A stretch of 64,000 bases of DNA from SZUA-217 sp964194555. GTDB lineage: Bacteria > Actinomycetota > Acidimicrobiia > Spongiisociales > ZC4RG35. A model generated the notes under the pieces. It was not told the origin of the DNA. It saw only the letters and a list, made by a program, of their open reading frames with translations, and made no database searches. The position numbers and the translations under genes were made by a program. The stretch lies in contig CAXMMT010000078.1 of the NCBI GenBank assembly GCA_964194555.1, positions 48,486 to 112,485 on the forward strand, given 5' to 3'. Positions 32,801-41,911 of this stretch are shown one piece after another. Every line of letters begins with the position of its first letter. Positions within the stretch are counted from its first letter, which is position 1.

Positions 32801-34036
32801 TCACCGCTCAGGCGGGTTGAACAGCGCCTCTGCGGCTTCTCTCGAGAGGGCCTGCGATGCGTTGATGCCGTGTCTGTCGATGGCGGCGTTGATCCCCGTG
32901 GTCGGGTCGGGCAACTCAACCGGAGCATCGCTTCCGCCGAGAAGGGTGACTCCTGCTTCTTCGAGGGACCGGAACGGATAGGCCCGACTCATCCGATCGT
33001 CTCCAAGCCGCTTCACCAGCCAGGTCTCCTCCGAGGCCAGGAACGCCGGCTGGATCGACGCGGTGACGCCGAGGTTTGTCATGCGGTCGATCGTTGGGTT
33101 GGTGAGAACGGAGGCGTGCTCGACACGCAGCTGTGACGGGTCGGCACCCTTGTTGATCAAGTCGTCGAAGACATCGAGGACCGCGTCGTTGGCTCGATCA
33201 CCGATTGCATGGATGGCGACCACGCCTCCGAGGTCGAGAGAAGTCTTGCCCATCTCCACGGCATGGGCGAAGTCGAGCCGATCGGTCCCCCGGGTGTCGG
33301 GTCGGTCGCTATAGGGAGCGTACATCGCGGCCGTGTGTCCTCCGAGGCTCCCGTCGGAGAAGTCTTTCCACCCGATGAAGCGAATTCGTCCTTCGGCCTG
33401 GGCAATCTGTTTCTTGGCTTTCGTCAGGCCCTCAGGCGTCTCGGCTATGACCAGGACATCTATGTCGATCGGGAGGTCAGGTGCCAGCCGGGTCAGTGTC
33501 TCTACCTCATCGCTCACTCCACACCACACCGGTTCGCCTGCTGAGACAATTCCAGTGACCGAGCCGATGCCGATCTTCGTCAGACCGGTTAGGGCGTCGA
33601 GGACTTCCGAGTCCGACGGGCCCGTTACTTGCGGTGCAAGCGCTCGGGAGACGACGCCCACCGCGGTCTCTCTGAGTATTCCGTTGGGTCTTCCCGACCT
33701 GTCGCGGTCAAAGGAGCCGCCCCGGGGGTCGGCAGTGTCCACGTAGATGTCGGCGAGTGCGAGGGCTGCGCTATTGGCGACAGCGATATGGCCGCAGTAA
33801 CGGTACAGGAGCACCGGTCGATCGGAGACGACATCATCGATGTCGGCAGCTGTTGGAAGCCGTAGCTCGGTGACTGTCTCATCGTTCAGCCGCTGACCGA
33901 TGACAGGTCCTTGGATTTGCTCCGCCTGCTTCTGAACCCGGGCCAACACCTCGCTGAGATTGCTAGCGCTCATCAGCTCGAGGCCTCGTATCAGCGAGGC
34001 GTATCCGAACGGATGGAAGTGGTGGTCGTGATACAT
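32801..34036 (-). CDS. Minimal YtcJ-like amidohydrolase
   Basis: 411 residues from ATG 34036, overlapping the upstream stop (TGATG). The first residues already contain the metal-site HxH (MYHDHHFHPFG); later come WKDFSDGSLGGHTAAM with the Lys/Asp region, VVAIHAIGDRAND, RVEHASVLT and LLGGSDAPVELPDP, the final metal Asp. YtcJ-type enzymes are usually about 530 residues with a split beta-sandwich at both ends; here both flanking parts are missing, leaving essentially the TIM barrel. The C-terminus ends ALFNPPER. Substrate unknown. The longer frame upstream overlaps the phosphatase and is a shadow. Confidence 0.87.
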   Translation of the reverse strand: MYHDHHFHPFGYASLIRGLELMSASNLSEVLARVQKQAEQIQGPVIGQRLNDETVTELRLPTAADIDDVVSDRPVLLYRYCGHIAVANSAALALADIYVDTADPRGGSFDRDRSGRPNGILRETAVGVVSRALAPQVTGPSDSEVLDALTGLTKIGIGSVTGIVSAGEPVWCGVSDEVETLTRLAPDLPIDIDVLVIAETPEGLTKAKKQIAQAEGRIRFIGWKDFSDGSLGGHTAAMYAPYSDRPDTRGTDRLDFAHAVEMGKTSLDLGGVVAIHAIGDRANDAVLDVFDDLINKGADPSQLRVEHASVLTNPTIDRMTNLGVTASIQPAFLASEETWLVKRLGDDRMSRAYPFRSLEEAGVTLLGGSDAPVELPDPTTGINAAIDRHGINASQALSREAAEALFNPPER

Positions 34037-34842
34037 CAAAGAAGATGGTCGGGAATGTTGTGCGCGACGATGCTCCGGAGCTCCTCGTGCACCTTTCCGT
34101 TGCTGGCGACGAAGACGGGCCCTTCGAGAAGGTCGGCTTTGCCAGTGTGATCGGTGAACTGCCCCCCTGCCTCGGTCACCAACAAAGCTCCGGCGGCGAG
34201 GTCCCATGGCTGGACCCCGTATCTCCCTCCGTGTTCCCAGTAGGCATCGAAACGGCCACTTGCCACCCAGGCTAAGTCCAGCGCAGCGGCGCCGAGTCGT
34301 CTGGTGCCTCGACTGACGAGCATTACTTCTTCGACCACTTTCAGATAGGCGGCGGCGTGCTCCTGTCGGTCGTAGGGGAACCCGGTGACGACCACCGAGT
34401 TGGAGAGTTGAGCGGTTTCGGACACGTGAATCGGTGTGCCGTTCATCGAGGCCCCTTCGCCTTCGGCCGCCACATACTCGTCGTTCCGGGCGACATCGAT
34501 GATGACGGCGACGAGTGGCCTGCCGCTGTCCCATAGGGCAATCGAAACAGCGACGTGGGGGATTCGGTGGACGTAATTGACGGTGCCGTCGAGTGGATCG
34601 ACGATCCAGACTCGTTTCGATCGCCAGTCATCGCCCCCCTCCTCCTCTCCCAGGATGGAGTCTTCGGGGAAGTGCGAGGTGATTACCGACCGGATGGCGG
34701 CCTCAGCGTCGCGATCGACCTGGGTAACGGGATCCACCGCCCCCTTGAATTCGGTGTCCAGTTCCTCGAAGAAGCCGGTCTGGACGATGTCGGCACCGGA
34801 GCGGGCGGCCCTGACAGCAACCCATACATCACCTTCCCACAT
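34036..34842 (-). CDS. Inositol monophosphatase-family phosphatase
   Basis: 268 residues from ATG 34842. Metal-site motifs GEEEGGD and WIVDPLDGTVNYVHRIPHVAVSIAL and the C-terminal QPWDLAAGALLVTEAGG are all intact. The family covers inositol-1-phosphatase, histidinol-phosphatase (HisN) and PAP phosphatase; the sequence does not decide. Coupled to the amidohydrolase gene, and divergent from lnt with 27 bp between starts. Confidence 0.93.
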   Translation of the reverse strand: MWEGDVWVAVRAARSGADIVQTGFFEELDTEFKGAVDPVTQVDRDAEAAIRSVITSHFPEDSILGEEEGGDDWRSKRVWIVDPLDGTVNYVHRIPHVAVSIALWDSGRPLVAVIIDVARNDEYVAAEGEGASMNGTPIHVSETAQLSNSVVVTGFPYDRQEHAAAYLKVVEEVMLVSRGTRRLGAAALDLAWVASGRFDAYWEHGGRYGVQPWDLAAGALLVTEAGGQFTDHTGKADLLEGPVFVASNGKVHEELRSIVAHNIPDHLL

Positions 34843-34869
34843 GGGCAGGACTCTACGGATCTGCTTTCT

Positions 34870-36420
34870 ATGTCGGCAAAAGATCATGCGCGACGCGCCC
34901 GAGCACTCAGGAAAACCTTTCTCTCTACCCTGCCGGCGGTGAAAGCGGTTCTTCTTGCTGCTGCGGGCGGTGTGGTTTCGGTGGTGGCGTTCCCACCTTA
35001 CGGGCCGGGATGGCTCATCCTCGCTGGAGTCACTGCATTCCTCACGGCGCTTCGTCTGGTTGGAACACGCAAACAGGGGCTGGTTGTCGGTGCGGTCTAC
35101 GGCTTCATCTTCTTTGGATCGTTGCTGTCTTGGCTTGCCCAACTCGAACTGATTGCCTTGATCCTGGTGCCGGTTGAGGCAGTCTTTTTCGTCGCCTACG
35201 GGTGGTGGCTGGTCAAATACAACGATCGTTCATCTGGTGTTTGGCTAACTCTGGCGGTTGGCGGCTGGGCATTCATGGAACTGATCCGGTACCACTTCCC
35301 CACTGGTGGTTTCGAATGGGGGGCGGCGGGGTATGCCTTGTCCGACGTGGCAGTACTGGCCGATCCCGCTCCACTGATCGGAGGGAGCGGGCTGACGGTT
35401 TTGGTTGTTCTGTTGTCCGGGTTGGGTGCTCTGGCTGTCACGAGGCGATGGGATCCATCTTTGTGGTGGGCGGTCGGGGCGATCGGCCTGATCGCAGTTC
35501 TCACTGTTGTGATCAGGGCAGATGTCACTCAGAGCTTTCCGGGACCGATCGTGACCATCGTCCAGGGCTCCACCCCCTGTCCTTATGAGCACTGCCCCCC
35601 CAACGAACGACTTGGCACCTACCAACAGCATCTCGAACTGACCAAGTCCCTCGAAATGAACCCATCGAGGTGGCTCACGGTCTGGTCAGAAGGTTCTACG
35701 GGATCGACCAACGCCGACCCCGTCCTCAATCCAGAGGTAGGAGCAGCGATAGGCGCCGAGGCCAGAAGGCTCGATTCGTGGATGCTGATCGGCGGTGATC
35801 GGCCGATTAGCGAGACACAGTGGATCAACGCCAACGTTGTCTTCAACCCACAGGGCAAGATTGTCGGCGAATATCACAAGCAACACCCCGTCCCATTTGG
35901 CGAATACATCCCCTTTCGTCCCCTGTTTGACTGGATCCCGGCGTTGGCTCGCGTCCCGAGAGACATGATCCCAGGCGACGGGCCGGTGGTTTTCGACACC
36001 GGTGATTTCAAGCTCGGATCGGTGATTAGTTTTGAGGCAGCATTCTCGAGGTACGCCCTTCAACATCGTCGGGCGGGTGCAGATGTGATTGTCGTGGCAA
36101 CAAATGAGGCCTCATACGGACCGGATGCCGCTACCTCGGACCAACTGATTGGAATGAGCCAGATGCGATCACGGGAGTTGGGGGTGCCGGTGATACACGC
36201 CGCCGTGACTGGTAAGTCGACCATCATCGGGTCGCCCCTCACCACTGATCTCGGGACTCAGGAGATCTTCGAAGGGGGACACTTCATCGCGTCACCTCGC
36301 ACCATCTACTCCTACACAGGAGACCTTCTCCTCTACTCAGCCGCCCTCACAGGTGTTCTCATGTGGTGGCGGGCCCGGTCACTGGTAGGTTCGGGCGGCC
36401 ATTTTCTCGAAGAGGAGTAG
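34870..36420 (+). CDS. lnt: Apolipoprotein N-acyltransferase homologue with Ser at the nucleophile position
   Basis: 516 residues from ATG 34870. N-terminal membrane domain (about six helices, VVAFPPYGPGWLIL early on) followed by a nitrilase-like domain. The catalytic Glu is in VWSEGS and the Lys in EYHKQHPVPFGEYIP, but the third residue, a Cys in the usual ICYE/ICFE motif, is Ser here: VISFEAAFS, codon AGT at 36028-36030. In characterised Lnt this Cys forms the acyl-enzyme. Last membrane helix at the C-terminus. Either inactive, altered in activity, or a lineage feature. It probably forms an operon with acs, 3 bp downstream. Confidence 0.88.
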   Translation: MSAKDHARRARALRKTFLSTLPAVKAVLLAAAGGVVSVVAFPPYGPGWLILAGVTAFLTALRLVGTRKQGLVVGAVYGFIFFGSLLSWLAQLELIALILVPVEAVFFVAYGWWLVKYNDRSSGVWLTLAVGGWAFMELIRYHFPTGGFEWGAAGYALSDVAVLADPAPLIGGSGLTVLVVLLSGLGALAVTRRWDPSLWWAVGAIGLIAVLTVVIRADVTQSFPGPIVTIVQGSTPCPYEHCPPNERLGTYQQHLELTKSLEMNPSRWLTVWSEGSTGSTNADPVLNPEVGAAIGAEARRLDSWMLIGGDRPISETQWINANVVFNPQGKIVGEYHKQHPVPFGEYIPFRPLFDWIPALARVPRDMIPGDGPVVFDTGDFKLGSVISFEAAFSRYALQHRRAGADVIVVATNEASYGPDAATSDQLIGMSQMRSRELGVPVIHAAVTGKSTIIGSPLTTDLGTQEIFEGGHFIASPRTIYSYTGDLLLYSAALTGVLMWWRARSLVGSGGHFLEEE

Positions 36421-36423
36421 TTC

Positions 36424-38373
<1,950 letters not shown>

Positions 38374-38384
38374 ATCCAACGAAC

Positions 38385-38399
38385 CCGTGGTTCCCACGG
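38385..38399 (+). terminator. Short hairpin after acs
   Basis: CCGTGG-TTC-CCACGG, 10 bp after the acs stop, no T-run. Weak terminator candidate. Confidence 0.35.
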
Positions 38400-38431
38400 C
38401 AAGGCCGGTTCTTGTCGCGTAATGTGCTCGC

Positions 38432-39790
38432 ATGGCCACAAAAATCGTTCTGCCGGAAGCCGAGCTTCCCACCCACTGGTACAACATCGTTCCCGACCTG
38501 CCGACACCTCCGCCACCTGTGCTTCACCCGGGGACACACGAGCCGGTTGGCCCCGACGATCTGGCGCCGTTGTTTCCTATGGACCTCATCTTGCAGCTCG
38601 TTTCGACGGACAGCTTCATAGAGATCCCCGAGGAGGTCCGTGAGGTTTACCGTTTGTGGCGTCCGTCCCCGCTCTATCGGGCGCACGGCCTCGAGGCGCT
38701 GATCGGCGGGCCTGCCCGCATCTACTACAAGTACGAAGGCGTCAGCCCCGTCGGATCACACAAGCCGAACACCGCGGTTCCCCAGGCCTATTACAACGCC
38801 AAGGCGGGAGTGAGGAAACTGTCGACCGAGACCGGCGCAGGCCAATGGGGCTCTGCTCTGGCATTCGCCTGCTCTCTATTCGGCTTGGACTGCGAGGTCT
38901 ACATGGTGCGTGCTTCTTTCGACCAGAAGCCGGCACGAAAGGCGATGATCGAGACGTTCGGCGCCACGATCTACCCCTCACCTTCGGACAAAACCCAATA
39001 TGGCCGCTCGGTTCTCGAAGAGGACTCGGACACTCCGGGCAGTCTTGGAATAGCAATCTCCGAAGCAGTTGAGGTCGCCGCGACCAACGACGACGTCAAA
39101 TACTCCTTGGGCTCGGTGCTCGACTTCGTGTTGCTGCATCAGACGATCATTGGCGAGGAGGCCCTCAAGCAATTGGCAATGGTCGATGAGACTCCTGACG
39201 TGATCATCGCTTGTGCTGGCGGTGGTTCCAACTTCTCGGGCCTGGCTTTCCCGTTTGTCCGTGAGAAGCTGGCGGGAAGAATGGACCCGGTGATCCGCGC
39301 TGTCGAGCCGGCGGCGGCTCCCAGCCTGACACGGGGCAGCTATCAGTTCGACTTCGGGGACACTGGGCAGATGACGCCTCTGGTCAAGATGCACACCCTC
39401 GGCCACCCGTTCATCCCGGATCCGATCCACGCCGGTGGGCTCCGTTATCACGGAATGGCTCCACTGGTTTCCCATCTCCAGGAGCTCGGGCTCATCGAGT
39501 CGGAGGCGCTGCATCAGACGGAGACCTTCACCGCTGCGGTCAAATTCGCCAAGGCGGAGGGAATCATCCCTGGTCCCGAACCGACACATGCGGTGGCGTC
39601 AGCGATGACGGAAGCCGAGAAGGCCAAGGAGTCGGGCGAAGAGAAGGTGATCCTTTTCAACCTGAGTGGCCATGGTCACTTCGACATGGCCGCCTACCAG
39701 GCGTTCTTCAATGGCGAGCTGGTTGATTACGAGCACCCACAGGACCGCATCGCCGATGCGATGACTCAGGTTCCTGTGGTCGCGGGCTAG
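38432..39790 (+). CDS. Tryptophan synthase beta chain 2 (TrpB2-type)
   Basis: 452 residues, ATG start. Longer than TrpB1 (about 400) and with the TrpB2 hallmarks: N-terminal extension ending WRPSPLYRAHGLE, PLP lysine in VSPVGSHKPNTAVPQAYY, TGAGQWGSALAFA, and phosphate-binding CAGGGSNFSGLAFP. It condenses serine and indole; TrpB2 enzymes often act without TrpA, possibly salvaging indole. No other trp gene is nearby. Followed at once by a strong hairpin overlapping its stop codon. Confidence 0.93.
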   Translation: MATKIVLPEAELPTHWYNIVPDLPTPPPPVLHPGTHEPVGPDDLAPLFPMDLILQLVSTDSFIEIPEEVREVYRLWRPSPLYRAHGLEALIGGPARIYYKYEGVSPVGSHKPNTAVPQAYYNAKAGVRKLSTETGAGQWGSALAFACSLFGLDCEVYMVRASFDQKPARKAMIETFGATIYPSPSDKTQYGRSVLEEDSDTPGSLGIAISEAVEVAATNDDVKYSLGSVLDFVLLHQTIIGEEALKQLAMVDETPDVIIACAGGGSNFSGLAFPFVREKLAGRMDPVIRAVEPAAAPSLTRGSYQFDFGDTGQMTPLVKMHTLGHPFIPDPIHAGGLRYHGMAPLVSHLQELGLIESEALHQTETFTAAVKFAKAEGIIPGPEPTHAVASAMTEAEKAKESGEEKVILFNLSGHGHFDMAAYQAFFNGELVDYEHPQDRIADAMTQVPVVAG

Positions 39791-39803
39791 CGGAGCTAGC
39801 CCG
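39783..39803 (+). terminator. Stem-loop overlapping the trpB2 stop codon
   Basis: CGGGCTAGC and GCTAGCCCG form a perfect 9-bp stem with loop GGA; the TAG stop (39788-39790) is in the left arm. No T-run. The convergent lipoprotein gene ends 54 bp beyond, so it may serve both. Confidence 0.6.
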
Positions 39804-39856
39804 TAGGCGGTTGGCTTTGCCAACTCGCTGCTGAGGCCGCGGTTGTGAGCTGATTC

Positions 39857-40672
39857 CTAGAGGGTCGGGCAGTCTGGTTCGCCGGGATGGAGTGGCCGGA
39901 CCAGGAGTGTGAACGTCGGGGCGTCCATCATCGGATCAGGATGGGTCCACTGGCTTGTCTGGCTGGCGTTGCCGAAGAGGTCGAGGACTTCGGGCCCATA
40001 GATCGTGCACATCCATCCGTTGGGCAGGATTTCCCATTCGGAGAAGTCGGTGTTGTCGAGTGGCCAATCACGAACGTCGGCGAACTCCGGGTCGACGAAC
40101 CCAACGCCGGCTATCACTCGCACCTGCTCCGGCTCATACGAAACGGTGTTCCCCTGGGCGGCCAGTTGGTCCAGCACCACCAAGAGCTCGGTGAACGCTG
40201 CGGTGGAAGGGTTGGATGAATCCGGTTCGATGCCGAGGGCGTACACCGAGTATGTGTGCTCGCCCTCCTTGTCCCAATACGTGACGACCTCGGTGGAGGC
40301 ATCGGCGACAAATGAGGCAGCGTTGTCGTCGATCTCGTTCTCCATCCCGGGAAGCCCGATCTCGTCCACCAGTTCGAGGACGGTGTTCACTTGGTCTTCG
40401 TTGATCTGGCCGACCAGATAGTTGGGCAGAAGTGGTCCCGGGTAGATCGCAATCGCGGGCCCCTCGTGGATGAGTCGACCATCGGCGAGAAGGGTGTACC
40501 TGGGCCCCCTGCCGAGGGAACTCTCCACCGGAAGAAACCCACCTTCGGAGCGGACTTGAACAACAGGTGTGTCGGGGTCGGCGGGAAGCACCGCTCTTGA
40601 ATCTCCCCCTCCACCGCACGCCGAAACTGCCAGCGCAACCGCGGTGAGCAATCCGAGTGTCTTCCCTCTCAT
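39857..40672 (-). CDS. Secreted lipoprotein of unknown function
   Basis: 271 residues, ATG start. Signal peptide with lipobox AVSAC followed by GGGGDS, then a mature domain with two repeats of strand-rich sequence; RYTLLADGRLIHEGP and YPGPLLPNYLVGQINEDQVNTVLELVDEIGL are distinctive. Three Cys in the last 55 residues could form a disulfide. No family recognised. Divergent from the transporter gene at 40731. Confidence 0.82.
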   Translation of the reverse strand: MRGKTLGLLTAVALAVSACGGGGDSRAVLPADPDTPVVQVRSEGGFLPVESSLGRGPRYTLLADGRLIHEGPAIAIYPGPLLPNYLVGQINEDQVNTVLELVDEIGLPGMENEIDDNAASFVADASTEVVTYWDKEGEHTYSVYALGIEPDSSNPSTAAFTELLVVLDQLAAQGNTVSYEPEQVRVIAGVGFVDPEFADVRDWPLDNTDFSEWEILPNGWMCTIYGPEVLDLFGNASQTSQWTHPDPMMDAPTFTLLVRPLHPGEPDCPTL

Positions 40673-40730
40673 GTCGGGTTAGATGATCGAACAGCTTCGA
40701 TGGTTCCCGTGGTAACTACGGTGCCGGTCG

Positions 40731-41378
40731 ATGATTCCACTCGTTACCGGACTCGCAGCTGGCATCCTCCATGTCTTCTCGGGGGTTGACCATCTTGCTG
40801 CACTAGCTCCCATCGCTGTGCAAAACCCATCTCGAGCCGGTCGAATTGGTGGGTTCTGGGGTCTGGGGCATGGCATCGGAGTGGCTGTCGTCGGAGGCGT
40901 GGGGCTCCTGTTGAGAAGTCTTGTCGATATCAACGTCTGGTCGATGTGGGCCGAGTTTCTTGTGGGGGTTCTGTTGGTCGGTGTCGGCGTCTGGGCCATC
41001 TATCGAGCCGGTCAGGTCGAGATTCACGATCACCCCCACACACACGGTGAGACATCTCATGAGCATCTCCATCCCCATGAGCCCGACGATCTGACCCACC
41101 ATCACGCAGCCTTGGGTGTTGGTGTCTTTCATGGGATGGCCGGCACCGGGTATCTGTTTGGTGTGCTGCCGGCTCTGGCACTGCCATTCACGCAGGCCGT
41201 CATCTACCTTGTGGCATTCCTGGTGGCGTCCGTGGTGGGGATGAGCATGTTCGCCTATGGCCTTGGTGCACTGGCCCGTCGAACCAGTTCGGAGTGGGTG
41301 ACCAGGTTGATGTACGGATCGGGCGTGTTGGCACTGGCGGTGGGAGTGCTCTGGGTGATCAACTCCTGGCCGTCTTGA
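40731..41378 (+). CDS. NicO/UreH-like metal transporter with His-rich loop
   Basis: 215 residues, ATG start. Six hydrophobic helices. The first carries ILHVFSGVDHLAALAP, close to the HxxxxxDH metal motif of NicO/UreH-like transporters; FWGLGHGIG follows in helix 2 and FHGMAGTGYLFGVLPALALP in helix 4. Between helices 3 and 4 lies a cytoplasmic loop dense in His (HDHPHTHGETSHEHLHPHEP, then THHH), typical of Ni/Co carriers. Transport direction and metal are unknown. Confidence 0.82.
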   Translation: MIPLVTGLAAGILHVFSGVDHLAALAPIAVQNPSRAGRIGGFWGLGHGIGVAVVGGVGLLLRSLVDINVWSMWAEFLVGVLLVGVGVWAIYRAGQVEIHDHPHTHGETSHEHLHPHEPDDLTHHHAALGVGVFHGMAGTGYLFGVLPALALPFTQAVIYLVAFLVASVVGMSMFAYGLGALARRTSSEWVTRLMYGSGVLALAVGVLWVINSWPS

Positions 41379-41496
41379 AGTAGAGATACCTCCCGGTGAT
41401 TCCCGGGGTACCTCCGCTCTTGGTGACTCGTAATGGGTCCGCCCTTTCTCTACCCAGAGATCAGCTGCGTTCGCTGACCGGATAGATCTGAGCAAC

Positions 41497-41524
41497 GAAT
41501 AGGCCGCCCGAAGGCGGCCTATTC
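41497..41524. terminator. Perfect 12-bp inverted repeat, bidirectional terminator candidate
   Basis: GAATAGGCCGCC and GGCGGCCTATTC pair completely around CGAA. It lies 118 bp after the transporter stop and overlaps the stop of the small minus-strand frame. No T-run on either side. Confidence 0.6.
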
Positions 41525-41728
41525 ATGGAGGAGGCGGGGGCCCCTATCAGACCCCCGCGCCCACATCTGTTGGCTGTCCGATCTCAGACCGTTTGTCTGC
41601 TCGGTGTATCGGGCAACCGGGTACTCGAGTGAAGCGATGTTCCAGTTCAGGAAGTCCTCACTGACATCGCCGGCCGTCTGTTGGCTGTAGCCGCAGGAAC
41701 CAGACCGTCGTAGGAATTGACGTTCCAC
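41519..41728 (-). CDS. Possible small protein
   Basis: 69 residues from GTG 41728, with a strong AAGGAGGAG 6-7 nt ahead. Composition is plausible in the middle (SEDFLNWNIASLEYPVARYTEQTNGL) but no family is recognised, and the C-terminus runs through two GC-rich hairpins. The ribosome site is the main support. Could instead be a leader or untranslated RNA. Confidence 0.3.
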   Translation of the reverse strand: MERQFLRRSGSCGYSQQTAGDVSEDFLNWNIASLEYPVARYTEQTNGLRSDSQQMWARGSDRGPRLLHE

Positions 41729-41911
41729 TCAGGCTCCTCCTTGTGTTGTGCGCCGGTCACACTTCGAAGGTATGGGGAAGGACTCCCACCGTCATCGGGG
41801 TGGACTACCTATATGACGGCGAAACACCACCTAGTGATCTATCCACTAGACGGCGGTGAAAAACTCAAGGACGCCATTGAGAAAACTGGTCAACAGCTCG
41901 AGAGGTCAGGC

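Larger units (their letters stand above)
41379..41911. other. Gene-poor, hairpin-rich 533-bp region
   Basis: Between the transporter and the LAL regulator. It contains an imperfect hairpin just after the transporter stop (TACCTCCCGG / CCCGGGGTA), a perfect 12-bp stem at 41497-41524, a GCGGGGG/CCCCCGC hairpin at 41534-41558, one possible small minus-strand gene, and CTAGTG-ATCTATC-CACTAG at 41831-41849, which resembles the CTAG ends of the repeats at 6.8 and 12.1 kb but has no core. A plus frame at 41814 (39 codons) looks spurious. Confidence 0.5.

Noticed and set aside
32801..34534. 577-codon version of the amidohydrolase
   Set aside because: The added part is out-of-frame reading of the inositol-phosphatase gene; ATG 34036 is overlapped by that gene's stop.
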